A stretch of 64,000 nt of DNA from Alphaproteobacteria bacterium (GCA_024236075.1 JACKLE010000003.1:179343-243342); one strand, 5' to 3'; positions 19,464 to 28,465 are shown, counted from the stretch's first letter. The notes: generated by a model not told the origin, from the sequence alone. Numbers and translations: made by a program.

Positions 19464-19937
19464 ATGGACGACCTGACCCTCGCCCGGGCGATCCATGTCG
19501 CCGCCATCGTCCACTGGATTGGCGGGGTGTCGTTCGTGACGTTGGTGCTCCTGCCGGGCGTGCGCAGGCTGGCACAGCCAGAGGACCGCGCACGCCTGTT
19601 CGAGCAGGTCGAAGGCGCGTTTTCGTGGCAGGCGAAGATTTCGGTGACGCTGGCGGGGCTCGCCGGATTATGGATGACCCATCGCATGGACGCCTGGGGT
19701 CGGTTCCTCGATACCGGCTTCTGGTGGATGCATGCCATGGTGGCGATCTGGCTTGTTTTCACACTCGTCCTGTTCGTGTTTGAGCCGCTTTTCCTTCACC
19801 GCTGGTTTGCCGAGCGGGCCGCGCGCGCGCCCGAAGCGACGATGGCGTTGGTCTGGCGCGGGCATCTCGTCCTTTTGACGCTTAGCCTCGTGACCGTGAT
19901 CGCTTCGGTGCTCGGCGCGCATGGCGCGCTGTACTGA
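19464..19937 (+). CDS. Small integral membrane protein between moaD and moaE
   Basis: The 157-residue protein has four hydrophobic segments at about residues 5-30, 50-72, 80-105 and 130-152. It begins with RAIHVAAIVHWIGGVSFVTLV, a His-containing helix as seen in CopD-like and cytochrome-b-like small membrane proteins. The His residues at 11 and 17 and in WMTHRMDAW and WWMHAMVAIW could bind heme or metal, but this is inference. It sits 8 bases after moaD and 11 before moaE, so it is co-expressed with molybdopterin synthase. Confidence 0.7.
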   Translation: MDDLTLARAIHVAAIVHWIGGVSFVTLVLLPGVRRLAQPEDRARLFEQVEGAFSWQAKISVTLAGLAGLWMTHRMDAWGRFLDTGFWWMHAMVAIWLVFTLVLFVFEPLFLHRWFAERAARAPEATMALVWRGHLVLLTLSLVTVIASVLGAHGALY

Positions 19938-19948
19938 GGGAGACAAGC

Positions 19949-20431
19949 ATGAGTGTCCGCGTCCGCGCAGAGCTTGCCTTTGAGCCCATTGATGCTGCGG
20001 CATGGCTCGATGACCTGCGCCAGCGCGGCGGCGGGCATGGCGCGCTTGTCTCCTTTGAAGGGGTCGTGCGTCCTGTGACGAAAGAGGGCGAGCCGCTTGA
20101 CCGGCTCGTTCTCGATCATCATCCGCGCATGACCGCGGCTTCTCTTGTGCGGATCGCGAATGACGGCGCCGCACGCTTTGATGTGAACGCCGTTTCGGTC
20201 GTCCACCGCGCGGGCTCCATGTCATCCGGCGAGATCATCGTGCTTGTGGCGGTGGCGAGCGACCATCGCCGCGAGGCCTTTCAGTGTGCCGATTATCTTA
20301 TGGATCGCCTCAAGACGGAGGCTGTGTTCTGGAAACGCGAAGAGGGCCCGTTCGGCGCCCGCTGGATTGAACCTACGAAGAGAGACATCGAGGATCGGGA
20401 GAGATGGAATGAAGAAGACGCCGGGGATTGA
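19949..20431 (+). CDS. moaE: Molybdopterin synthase catalytic subunit
   Basis: The 160-residue protein shows the MoaE landmarks in order: GALVSFEGVVRPVTKEG, LDHHPRMTAASLVRIA, VVHRAGSMSSGEIIVLVAVAS, HRREAFQCADYLMDRLKTEAVFWKRE. The last block carries the catalytic lysines (Lys in DRLKTE and FWKRE). The heterotetramer with MoaD adds the two dithiolene sulfurs. GGGAGA precedes the ATG. The gene overlaps moaB by 23 bases. Confidence 0.93.
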   Translation: MSVRVRAELAFEPIDAAAWLDDLRQRGGGHGALVSFEGVVRPVTKEGEPLDRLVLDHHPRMTAASLVRIANDGAARFDVNAVSVVHRAGSMSSGEIIVLVAVASDHRREAFQCADYLMDRLKTEAVFWKREEGPFGARWIEPTKRDIEDRERWNEEDAGD

Positions 20432-20954
20432 CGAGAGCCTGCCTTTCTACCCTCTGAACATTGCCGTACTGACGGTGTCTGACACCCGCAACGAGGAAAC
20501 CGATTCGTCCGGCGGCCTCCTGATCGAGCGGGCGAAGGCGGCCGGGCACACTCTGGTCGAGCGCGCTATTGTAAAGGATGAGGTCGCCGATATTCGCGCG
20601 ATTGTGACGCGATGGATCGCCGATCCGGGCATTGATGTGGTGCTAACCACGGGCGGCACGGGCTTTTCCCCGCGCGATGTGACGCCTGAGGCGATCAAGC
20701 CTCTGTTCCGCCGCGAGATGGATGGCTTTTCCGTTGTGTTTCATCAGGTCAGCCTCGGCACGGTGGGGGTCTCCACGCTTCAGTCGCGCGCCTTCGCCGG
20801 GCAGGCGGTCGAGACCTTCATCTTCTGTGTTCCGGGCTCCACCGGCGCCTGCCGGGATGCGTGGGATCATGTCTTCGCGCTGGAATTCGACAGCCGGTTC
20901 CGGCCCTGCTCGCTGGTCGGTCAGATCGCGCGTTATCGGGGGATATGCCCATGA
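20409..20954 (+). CDS. moaB: Molybdopterin adenylyltransferase / MoaB-type protein
   Basis: The 181-residue MoaB/MogA-fold protein has IAVLTVSDTRNEETDSSGG at the start of the fold and the molybdopterin-binding TTGGTGFSPRDVTPEA block near residue 77. FCVPGSTGACRDAWDHV follows near the end. The family activates molybdopterin by adenylation before metal insertion. Its start lies within the moaE 3' end and its stop overlaps the moaC start in an ATGA, indicating translational coupling. Confidence 0.92.
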   Translation: MKKTPGIDESLPFYPLNIAVLTVSDTRNEETDSSGGLLIERAKAAGHTLVERAIVKDEVADIRAIVTRWIADPGIDVVLTTGGTGFSPRDVTPEAIKPLFRREMDGFSVVFHQVSLGTVGVSTLQSRAFAGQAVETFIFCVPGSTGACRDAWDHVFALEFDSRFRPCSLVGQIARYRGICP

Positions 20955-21439
20955 CAAAGCTGACCCATCTCGACAGCGAAGGCCGTGTGCACATGGTAGA
21001 CGTGGGCGACAAGGCCGCGAGCGTACGCCGCGCCGTTGCGAGCGGGCGTGTGCGCTGCCTGCCGGAGACATTCGCCATGGTGCGCGAGGGCCGCGCGCCC
21101 AAGGGCGCGGTGATCACGACGGCGGAACTCGCCGGCATCATGGCGGCCAAGCGCACCCATGAGCTGATCCCGCTCTGCCATCCGTTGGCGTTAGCCAAGG
21201 CGGCGGTGACAATCGAGATGGACGACGCCCTGCCGGGGTTTCTGATCGAGGCCGAAGTGCGGCTTACCGGTCAGACCGGCGTGGAGATGGAAGCTCTGAC
21301 GGCCGTGAGCGTCGCGGCGCTGACGCTCTACGACATGCTGAAAGCCGTCGACAAGGGCATGGTCATCGAAGCGATCCGGCTCGAGGAGAAAAGCGGCGGA
21401 AAGTCGGGCGAGTGGCAAGCGGTGGCGCACGCGCCATGA
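20951..21439 (+). CDS. moaC: Cyclic pyranopterin monophosphate synthase accessory protein MoaC
   Basis: The 162-residue enzyme completes the first step of molybdopterin synthesis after MoaA. MVDVGDKAASVRRAVASGRV lies near residue 15, THELIPLCHPLAL carries the active-site histidines near residue 70, and GVEMEALTAVSVAALTLYDM with KAVDKGM follow. I chose ATG 20951 because GGGGGAT at 20938-20944 is well placed; another ATG at 20945 is too close to it. It overlaps moaB and moeA by ATGA at each end. Confidence 0.94.
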   Translation: MTKLTHLDSEGRVHMVDVGDKAASVRRAVASGRVRCLPETFAMVREGRAPKGAVITTAELAGIMAAKRTHELIPLCHPLALAKAAVTIEMDDALPGFLIEAEVRLTGQTGVEMEALTAVSVAALTLYDMLKAVDKGMVIEAIRLEEKSGGKSGEWQAVAHAP

Positions 21440-22620
21440 TCTCATTTGATGAAGCGCTGTCGCGCGTAATTGCCGTCGCTCAGCCGCTTGGTGTTGAGTC
21501 TGTGCCCTTTGCCGAAGCCTCGGGCCGAGTGCTCGCCGAGGCGGTGACGGCGCGGTTCGCTATGCCGCGTACGGATGTTTCAGCCATGGATGGCTATGCC
21601 GTGCGTGAGTCTGATCTCAGCGATGCGTCGTTCAGTTTGCCGATCGCCGGAGAAGCGGCGGCCGGCGCGCCGCCGGGGCAGGTGCTGCCAGACCGCTCAG
21701 CCTTCCGCATCTTCACCGGCGCGCCGGTTCCGCAAGGAGCGGACCGCGTGATCGTTCAGGAAAATGCGGAAAGGGACGGTGATCGCGTCACTTTTGTTCG
21801 CCCGCACGGGGCCGGGCGAAATATTCGCTCGGCAGGATCCGATTTTGCGGCGGGCGAGGCGCTTGTTCCCGCAGGCGTCAGGCTTGATTGGCGGGCGCAG
21901 ACGACCGCTGCGGCGGCGGATCGGGGCGAGCTTGTCGTTTATCACCAGCCGCGCGCGGTGATCATTGCGACCGGCGATGAACTGGCCGCGCCGGGAGATG
22001 CCGATGAGAGACCGGGCGCGGTCCCGGAAAGCGTATCGCCGGGCATCGGAGCCTTTGCGACGTTGCAGGGCGGGCATTTGCTGCGCGCCGAACGCCTGCC
22101 GGATGCGCCCGATGTGATGGCGGACGCGGCGGCGCGCGCGCTGGCGGACGCTGATCTCGTCATTATGATTGGCGGGGCGTCGGTCGGCGATCGGGACTAT
22201 TCGCGGTCGGTATTCGGTCAGTATGCAAACTATGTCTTTTCGAAAGTGGCGATCAAGCCGGGCAAGCCGGTCTGGCTGGCGAAGGTCGGCGGGCGTTTGG
22301 TCATGGGCCTGCCGGGCAATCCGACCTCTGCGCTGGTGACAGCCCGGCTTTTCCTTGCGCCTTTGCTGGTTGGGCTCGGTGGCGGGGATGCCGCCTCCGT
22401 TGTCCGTTTCGAGACGGGCCTGTGCGCCGATGCCCTTCCGGCCTGTGGCGACCGGGAGACCTTTCTGCGTGCACGACGGACTGCCGGCGGTCTGGTCCTT
22501 GCGGACTCCCAGGATTCGGGCAGCCAGCGTTCGCTCGCCGCCTCCGACACGCTGATCCGCCGACTGCCCGGCGCGCCCGCCGCGCCGGCGGGCGCCGAGG
22601 TCGCATATCTCGATTTCTGA
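21436..22620 (+). CDS. moeA: Molybdopterin molybdenumtransferase
   Basis: The 394-residue protein inserts molybdate into adenylated molybdopterin. The MoeA landmarks are MDGYAVRESDLSD near residue 52, GAPVPQGADRVIVQEN near 95, a TGDELAAPGD block near 178, GGASVGDRDYS near 245 and GLPGNPTSALVTARLF near 292. The start overlaps moaC's stop as ATGA. A perfect FNR-type site lies 11 bases after its stop, in front of nrdJ. Confidence 0.94.
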   Translation: MISFDEALSRVIAVAQPLGVESVPFAEASGRVLAEAVTARFAMPRTDVSAMDGYAVRESDLSDASFSLPIAGEAAAGAPPGQVLPDRSAFRIFTGAPVPQGADRVIVQENAERDGDRVTFVRPHGAGRNIRSAGSDFAAGEALVPAGVRLDWRAQTTAAAADRGELVVYHQPRAVIIATGDELAAPGDADERPGAVPESVSPGIGAFATLQGGHLLRAERLPDAPDVMADAAARALADADLVIMIGGASVGDRDYSRSVFGQYANYVFSKVAIKPGKPVWLAKVGGRLVMGLPGNPTSALVTARLFLAPLLVGLGGGDAASVVRFETGLCADALPACGDRETFLRARRTAGGLVLADSQDSGSQRSLAASDTLIRRLPGAPAAPAGAEVAYLDF

Positions 22621-22630
22621 GACTCCCAAT

Positions 22631-22644
22631 TTGATGATGATCAA
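22631..22644. promoter_or_regulatory. Perfect FNR/Dnr-type box upstream of nrdJ
   Basis: TTGATGATGATCAA fits TTGAT-N4-ATCAA exactly. It lies 114 bases before the nrdJ start, in the only gap between moeA and nrdJ. It is a candidate site for the Crp/Fnr protein encoded at 27377-28150. Confidence 0.8.
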
Positions 22645-22757
22645 GCCCGTCTTGGGCAGGTTTTGGATAACGCGATGCTGCGCACACCCTCCGTCATACC
22701 GCACCGAATCACAGCGTCTGATCGTCCTTCAGCACACAAATGAAAAGGACGATCGCG

Positions 22758-24953
22758 ATGCCTTTTGACACACCGCTTGCACAGGAAATCTGGGACAAGA
22801 AATACCGCTTCCGTTCCGAAGCAGGCGAAGACGCCGACCTCGCCGCGACGTTTGACCGTGTTGCGCGTGCGGTGGCGGAGGCGGAACATCCGGCAAACCG
22901 CATGGTCTGGCGCGCACGGTTCCGCGAGGCGCTGACCGATTTCCGGTTCATTCCGGCGGGGCGCATTTTGGCTGGCGCCGGCACGGCGCGCAATGTGACG
23001 CTGTTCAACTGCTTCGTCATGGGCGCGATCCCCGACAGCCTGCCGGGAATTTTCGAGCACCTGCGCGAGGCGGCCATCACCATGCAGCAGGGCGGCGGCG
23101 TAGGCATGGATTTTTCGACCATTCGCCCCTCGGGCGCCCCCGTCATGGGCGTCGGGGCGCTGGCGTCCGGGCCGCTCTCCTTCATGGACACTTGGGATGC
23201 GATGTGCCGGACCATCATGTCTGCAGGCCAGCGTCGCGGCGCGATGATGGGCTGCCTGCGCATCGATCATCCCGACATCGAGGCTTTCATCGAAGCCAAG
23301 CGCGACGGCGCGCGCTTCCGAAACTTCAATCTCTCTGTTCTGGTAACCGACGATTTCATGGCGGCGCTGGAGCAGGACGGGGAGTGGACGCTGCGCTTCG
23401 ATGACCAGCCCTATCGCACGCTGCCGGCGCGCGACCTCTGGGACCGGCTGATGCAGGCGACTTATGACGCCGCCGAGCCGGGTGTGATTTTTGTCGATCG
23501 CGTGAATTCGCTCAATAACCTTGCCGGTATCGAGATGATTTCCGCGTCGAACCCTTGCGGGGAACAGATGTTGCCGCCCTATGGCGCCTGCCTGCTTGGT
23601 TCGATCAATCTGGCGCGGCTCGTGACTGCGCCGTTCGAGCCCCGCGCAGGGATCGATGAGGGCGAGCTCGAACGTCTCACCGAAACGGCCATCCGATTTC
23701 TCGACGATGTCATCGACGTTTCGCGCTATCCGCTGGAGGCGCAGGCGACAGAGGCGCGGGCCAAGCGCCGGATCGGCCTCGGCGTCACTGGCCTTGCCGA
23801 TGCGCTGATCTTTTGTGGTGCGGCTTATGGATCGGATGCGGCCGTCGCCCTGACGGAGCGCTGGATGGGCGCGATCAAGTGCTCGGCCTATCGCACGTCC
23901 GCCCGGCTGGCTGCGGAGAAGGGCGCCTATCCGCTCTATGACAAGGACGTCCTCGACCGGCCCAATCTTGTGACGCTCGATGATGAAACACGCGTGCTGA
24001 TCTCCGAGCACGGCCTGCGGAATGGCTGCCTGACTTCGATTGCGCCGACGGGCACGACCTCGTTGCTCGCCGACAATGTGTCATCGGGAATAGAGCCGGT
24101 GTTCGCCTTCTCCTATTCGCGAAAGGTGCGTCAGGCGGACGGCTCCAGCGTTGAAGAACAGGTCACCGACTATGCGCTGCGGGTCTGGCGGCGCCTGCAT
24201 GGCGATGCGACGCCGCCCGAAGACGTATTCGTCAGCACCCAGACACTCTCGCCGCAGGATCATCTTCGGATGCAGGCTTGCGCGCAGCGCTTCATCGACA
24301 GCTCGATCTCCAAGACGGTGAATTGCCCTGCTGACATCAGCTTCGAGGCGTTCAAGGATGTCTACCGCGACGGTTATCGCCTCGGCTGCAAGGGTTTGAC
24401 GACATATCGCCCCAACGCGATCACGGGATCGGTGCTGTCGGTCAAGGCGGCGCCCGCGAAGACAGGAACGCAGGACGCGCCGCTTGCGCCGCGCGCGCGA
24501 CGTCTCGAAGGGGCGACCTACAAGCTGAAATGGCCACTGAGCGCCCATGCTGTCTATGTGACGATCAACGACGCCGACGACGACTTGGGCCCGCGGCCTT
24601 TCGAGATTTTCGTCAATTCCAAGAACATGGATCACCATGCATGGACACTGGCGCTGACGCGGATGATTTCGGCTGTGTTCCGGCGCGGCGGCGATGTCAG
24701 CTTCGTCGCCGAGGAATTGCAGGCGGTGTTCGATCCGCAGGGCGGGGCCTTCATGGACGGGCGCTATGTGCCCTCGCTGCCGGCCGCCATTGGCCGGATC
24801 GTGGCGGAACATCTCGGCAATGGCGCCGACACGAATTCGGCGCCGGCGGCATCGTCTGAAGCGGCGTGCTGTCCAAGATGCGGCCACAAATCGCTGGTTC
24901 GCAAGGAAGGCTGCGACACGTGCCTCGACTGCGGCCACTCGAAATGCGGCTGA
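22758..24953 (+). CDS. nrdJ: Adenosylcobalamin-dependent (class II) ribonucleotide reductase
   Basis: The 731-residue enzyme makes deoxyribonucleotides with coenzyme B12 and needs no oxygen. The N-terminal R1 lobe has FIPAGRILAGAGT and TLFNCFVM with the first active-site Cys. The centre has QQGGGVGMDFS and the ISASNPCGEQ motif with the radical-site Cys, and the C-terminal part has NCPADISFEAF. The tail ends in a Cys cluster (CPRCGHKS ... CDTCLDCGHSKCG) that reduces the active site. I prefer ATG 22758 (MPFDTPLAQ), with AAAAGGA upstream, over ATG 22740. It gives the host dNTPs during anaerobic nitrate respiration. Confidence 0.93.
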   Translation: MPFDTPLAQEIWDKKYRFRSEAGEDADLAATFDRVARAVAEAEHPANRMVWRARFREALTDFRFIPAGRILAGAGTARNVTLFNCFVMGAIPDSLPGIFEHLREAAITMQQGGGVGMDFSTIRPSGAPVMGVGALASGPLSFMDTWDAMCRTIMSAGQRRGAMMGCLRIDHPDIEAFIEAKRDGARFRNFNLSVLVTDDFMAALEQDGEWTLRFDDQPYRTLPARDLWDRLMQATYDAAEPGVIFVDRVNSLNNLAGIEMISASNPCGEQMLPPYGACLLGSINLARLVTAPFEPRAGIDEGELERLTETAIRFLDDVIDVSRYPLEAQATEARAKRRIGLGVTGLADALIFCGAAYGSDAAVALTERWMGAIKCSAYRTSARLAAEKGAYPLYDKDVLDRPNLVTLDDETRVLISEHGLRNGCLTSIAPTGTTSLLADNVSSGIEPVFAFSYSRKVRQADGSSVEEQVTDYALRVWRRLHGDATPPEDVFVSTQTLSPQDHLRMQACAQRFIDSSISKTVNCPADISFEAFKDVYRDGYRLGCKGLTTYRPNAITGSVLSVKAAPAKTGTQDAPLAPRARRLEGATYKLKWPLSAHAVYVTINDADDDLGPRPFEIFVNSKNMDHHAWTLALTRMISAVFRRGGDVSFVAEELQAVFDPQGGAFMDGRYVPSLPAAIGRIVAEHLGNGADTNSAPAASSEAACCPRCGHKSLVRKEGCDTCLDCGHSKCG

Positions 24954-24965
24954 CCAGGGGAAAGG

Positions 24966-26171
24966 ATGAAAGACATGGCGAGCAGCGCTGAACAGATCCG
25001 CGCCTACAAGGGACCGGCGCTGTTCAGCCTCGGCCTGCGGCCATTCTTCTTGCTGGGGGCGATCTGGGCGGCCATCGCCGTGCCGCTCTGGATCGTCACC
25101 TATGCGCTGGGCCCGGATGCGCTGCCCGTGGAGGCGGGGCTCGTCTTCCATGTGCATGAAATGGTGTTCGGCTATGGCGGCGCCATTGTTGCGGGCTTTC
25201 TGCTGACCGCCGTTCCGAACTGGACTGGGCGGCTTCCTGTCTGCGGCGCGCCGCTGATGGCGCTGGTGGCGCTGTGGGTTGCTGGTCGTGCGGCCGTCTT
25301 GCTCCAGCCGGGCCCGGCCTGGTTGCCGGGCCTGGTCGAGAGCGCTTTCCTCGTCGCCTTCGCGGGCCTTGTCTGGCGTGAGGTGATTGCGGGAAAGAAC
25401 ATCCGTAATCTGAAGGTCGCGGGTGCGGTCAGCGCGTTGGCGCTGGCCAATATCGCCTTCCATTGCATGAGCGTCGCGACAGGCGGCCTGCGGCAGGTCG
25501 CGATCCGTTCAGGCCTCGCGGCGCTCCTGTTTCTGATCCTCCTGATCGGCGGGCGCATCACGCCGAGCTTCACGCGCAACTGGCTTGGCAAACAGGGCGG
25601 CGCAATGCCAGCGCCGTTCGACCGGTTTGACGGTGCGGCGCTGATCGTATCGCTCGCCTCGCTTGCGGCCTGGGCAGCATTGGACGGTGCAACGATTGTG
25701 TCTGCGCTAATGGTCGGGGCAGGGCTCATGAACTTTGCACGCCTTGTCCGCTGGCAGGGGCGGCGCACGCTTGCCGAGCCGCTCGTGACCATTTTGCATG
25801 TCGGCTATGCCTGGGCGGCGGCGGCGCTCCTGCTTCTGGGCCTGGGCGGGCTGTTACCGGCGGACGTTCCTCGCGTGGCGGGCGTTCACGCCGCCGGGGC
25901 CGGCGCAGTCGGCGTGATGACGCTGGCGGTGATGACGCGAGCGAGTCTCGGTCATACCGGACGTATACTGAAGGCCGGATCGGCGACGGTATTGATTTAT
26001 TGCCTCGTCAATCTCGGCGCGCTGACGCGTGTTTCAGCGCCATTTCTCGAGGCCTCGCTTCAGCCGCCCGCCAATCATGTCGCAAGTGTGTTCTGGGTCG
26101 GGGCGTTTGCAGTCTTTGTTTTCGTTTATGGGCCGAGGCTGCTCGCGCCAAAGGCCGAGCGCGCGGCTTGA
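24966..26171 (+). CDS. nnrS: NnrS family heme/copper membrane protein
   Basis: The 401-residue protein has about twelve transmembrane segments. It shows the NnrS signatures GPALFSLGLRPFFLLGAIWA near the start, VFHVHEMVFGYGGAIVAGFLLTAVPNWTG near residue 60, and GVMTLAVMTRASLGHTGR near residue 315. NnrS proteins are linked to tolerance of nitric oxide and dinitrosyl-iron stress. The gene starts 12 bases after nrdJ and shares its FNR-type control. Confidence 0.92.
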   Translation: MKDMASSAEQIRAYKGPALFSLGLRPFFLLGAIWAAIAVPLWIVTYALGPDALPVEAGLVFHVHEMVFGYGGAIVAGFLLTAVPNWTGRLPVCGAPLMALVALWVAGRAAVLLQPGPAWLPGLVESAFLVAFAGLVWREVIAGKNIRNLKVAGAVSALALANIAFHCMSVATGGLRQVAIRSGLAALLFLILLIGGRITPSFTRNWLGKQGGAMPAPFDRFDGAALIVSLASLAAWAALDGATIVSALMVGAGLMNFARLVRWQGRRTLAEPLVTILHVGYAWAAAALLLLGLGGLLPADVPRVAGVHAAGAGAVGVMTLAVMTRASLGHTGRILKAGSATVLIYCLVNLGALTRVSAPFLEASLQPPANHVASVFWVGAFAVFVFVYGPRLLAPKAERAA

Positions 26172-26189
26172 TCGGTCAGACGGGGCCCC

Positions 26190-26203
26190 TTGACGATCAT
26201 CAA
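26190..26203. promoter_or_regulatory. Perfect FNR/Dnr-type box upstream of moaA
   Basis: TTGACGATCATCAA fits TTGAC-N4-ATCAA. It lies 171 bases before moaA in the 202-base gap after nnrS. Confidence 0.75.
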
Positions 26204-26373
26204 TCGCAGTCGGTGTGCGCATCAAAGACAGTCGCCGAAGCACGATCTATTCTCACCACAATTCGCTCCGAGCCGTTCCGCCTAAAGCGCGTCATCCCCC
26301 CGCGCCATGGCGGTTCGGTCGTGGGTGACGAGGGAAACCTCGTCGCCTCCCGTGCTTGGAAAGGAGCCTTGCG

Positions 26374-27366
26374 ATGATTTTTCCCGGCGCAATTGCGGCG
26401 GACGCCTTCGGGCGCAGGTTTCGCTATTTGCGGCTCTCGGTGACGGAAGTCTGTAATTTCCGGTGCACCTACTGCCTCCCCGGCGGCTACCGAAAATCCG
26501 GACCGATGGATTTCCTTGGTCTGGATGAGGCCGAACGGCTGGTTCGCGCGTTCGCGCAGCTTGGCGTCGCCAAGGTGCGCCTGACCGGCGGCGAGCCGTC
26601 GGTGCGCAAGGACCTGACCCAGATCATCGCCCGCGTGTCGGCCCAGCCCGGCGTCGACAAGGTCGCGCTCACCACGAATGGCTGGAACCTCGCCCGCCAT
26701 CTAGATGAGTGGACGGCGGCCGGGCTGACCAATCTCAATGTCAGCGTGGACGCTCTCGACCGGGACGCCTTTCACCGGATCACAGGCCATGACCGGCTGG
26801 GCGATGTGCTGGCGGGCATTGAGCGCGCTCTGGTCCTGCCTCTGAAGACGGTGAAAATGAACGCCGTCCTACTGCGCGACGGGCTGGCGGACGATTTTTC
26901 CTCATGGACCGAATTCGTCCGGGGACGGCCGATTGCCGTGCGCTTTATCGAGCTAATGCGTACCGGCGATAATAAGGCCTTCTTCGAGGACCAGCATGTC
27001 AGCGGCGCGGTGTTGCGCCATTGGCTGGAGAGGCATGGGTGGACCACGAAAGAGCGGGGCGGCGACGATGGCCCGGCCATCGAGTTCACGCATCCGGATC
27101 ATCTCGGACGAATCGGTCTGATCGCCCCCTATGCGCCGGGCTTTTGCGAGGGCTGCAACCGGTTGCGCGTGACTGCGCGCGGCCAATTGCGGCTTTGCCT
27201 TTTTGGCCAGGGCGGGCGTCCCTTGCGGGACCTGCTGCAAGCTGATGATCAGTGTGAGGAACTTAAAGCCCGGATCGTTGGCGCATTGACCTTCAAGCCT
27301 GCGGCGCATGGCCTGCACAGCGCCAATCCCGGCGATACGAGGAGTCTCGCCCAGACTGGCGGATAG
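26374..27366 (+). CDS. moaA: GTP 3',8-cyclase (radical SAM)
   Basis: The 330-residue enzyme starts molybdopterin synthesis from GTP. The radical-SAM cluster ligands are Cys27, Cys31 and Cys34 (VCNFRCTYCLP). The substrate-side cluster is FCEGCNRLRVTARGQLRLC near residue 265. The C-terminus ends in Gly-Gly, as MoaA requires. AAGGAG at 26360-26365 supports ATG 26374 over the ATG at 26356. It is separated from moaC by nrdJ-nnrS and is convergent with the Crp/Fnr gene. Confidence 0.94.
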   Translation: MIFPGAIAADAFGRRFRYLRLSVTEVCNFRCTYCLPGGYRKSGPMDFLGLDEAERLVRAFAQLGVAKVRLTGGEPSVRKDLTQIIARVSAQPGVDKVALTTNGWNLARHLDEWTAAGLTNLNVSVDALDRDAFHRITGHDRLGDVLAGIERALVLPLKTVKMNAVLLRDGLADDFSSWTEFVRGRPIAVRFIELMRTGDNKAFFEDQHVSGAVLRHWLERHGWTTKERGGDDGPAIEFTHPDHLGRIGLIAPYAPGFCEGCNRLRVTARGQLRLCLFGQGGRPLRDLLQADDQCEELKARIVGALTFKPAAHGLHSANPGDTRSLAQTGG

Positions 27367-27376
27367 GGACGGGCTG

Positions 27377-28150
27377 TCAGGATTTCTTCTGGTCGAGGAC
27401 GCCCTGCTGGCGCTCGGTGTAGGCCTTGCCCAGCGTATTGCGGTCCTGCGCATAGTGGTTGTCGATCAGCGGGCTTGGGCGGGCAAGTCGCTCGAGCGCG
27501 GCGACATTGCTGAAGCCGACATGCGCGCCGTCGACGCTGACTCCCTTGTCGGAAAGTTTGGAGAAAGCGCGCGACAGGTTTTCCGGGGTCATGCCGAGCA
27601 GGGCGGCGAGCACGCGCTTTTCATGCGGCAGGACAATTTCGTCCTTTTCACCCTGCCGCGCCCGCTGCGTCAGCAGGTAGTTCGCCAGCCGCTCGGTTGA
27701 ATCGCGCAGCTTGTGGTTCTTGATCGAGCGGACGAGGCCGCGATAACAGCCGGCAAGCTCCTCAGACACTGCAAAACCGAACTTGGCGTCCTGCTTCATG
27801 CTGCTACGCAGCGATTCCCCCGGCACCATCAGGATCTCCGAGCGGTCGAGCGTGACGGCGCTCATCAGCGCATCAGACTCAAGCACCACGGCGGCGAGGA
27901 TGAAGGTCGAAATCGGTCGCAGGATGGCGAGCGTCGTGTCTTTGGATTTCCAACCGGCGCCGAGCTCAACCGCACCGTCGAGCAGAATGTAAAGAAAGTC
28001 GACGGAATCCCCTTCCATCAACAAGGCCGTATTAGCCGGAAATCGCTGAAGGAATGCGCCGTTCATCGCCAAATTGAACGTCGAATCATCCGCGTGCTTG
28101 AAAAACGATATGTGTCTGACGCGCTCCGCGTCCGAATTTCGAATGGGCAT
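27377..28150 (-). CDS. Crp/Fnr family transcriptional regulator, probable regulator of the nitrate island
   Basis: The 257-residue protein has a cyclic-nucleotide-type sensor domain (about 15-135; FPANTALLMEGDSVDFLYILLDG near residue 37) and a C-terminal winged HTH (about 150-235; LAALLGMTPENLSRAFSKL). No N-terminal Cys cluster for an FNR-type 4Fe-4S centre is visible, so it resembles Dnr/NNR or a nitrate/NO sensor more than oxygen-sensing FNR. The recognition helix residues E and R fit TTGAT-N4-ATCAA. It is divergent from narK, with one such box in between. Confidence 0.85.
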   Translation of the reverse strand: MPIRNSDAERVRHISFFKHADDSTFNLAMNGAFLQRFPANTALLMEGDSVDFLYILLDGAVELGAGWKSKDTTLAILRPISTFILAAVVLESDALMSAVTLDRSEILMVPGESLRSSMKQDAKFGFAVSEELAGCYRGLVRSIKNHKLRDSTERLANYLLTQRARQGEKDEIVLPHEKRVLAALLGMTPENLSRAFSKLSDKGVSVDGAHVGFSNVAALERLARPSPLIDNHYAQDRNTLGKAYTERQQGVLDQKKS

Positions 28151-28242
28151 GCGTTCTCCGGAGCCACTGGACAGCTAACCAGTCAGGCGGATCCCAACGC
28201 CGTCGACAGGTTACGAATCAGCCCTTCACTGCTACTTGGCGC

Positions 28243-28256
28243 TTGATAAATGTCAA
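28243..28256. promoter_or_regulatory. Perfect FNR/Dnr-type box between the Crp/Fnr gene and narK
   Basis: TTGATAAATGTCAA fits TTGAT-N4-GTCAA. It is 93 bases from the regulator start and 210 bases from the narK start, in the 315-base divergent gap. It could serve narK, autoregulation, or both. No gene is seen in the gap. Confidence 0.75.
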
Positions 28257-28465
28257 GCAGAAACCAACAAGATTCGGTTTGCGTCGCCGGCGAGGTCACA
28301 CCGCAGCCGAAGGTTCGTCACCCCGCCGAAGATTGATTTCAAACCGCGCGCCTCAGTGAACATCGGGCAATGGCCCGTTTCACAAATATCAAGGCGAGGC
28401 TTCGTTCCTCCTGCCACTCCTCGATTACCAACCGGAAAACCATTGCTCGAACGGGGGGAGAGGCC

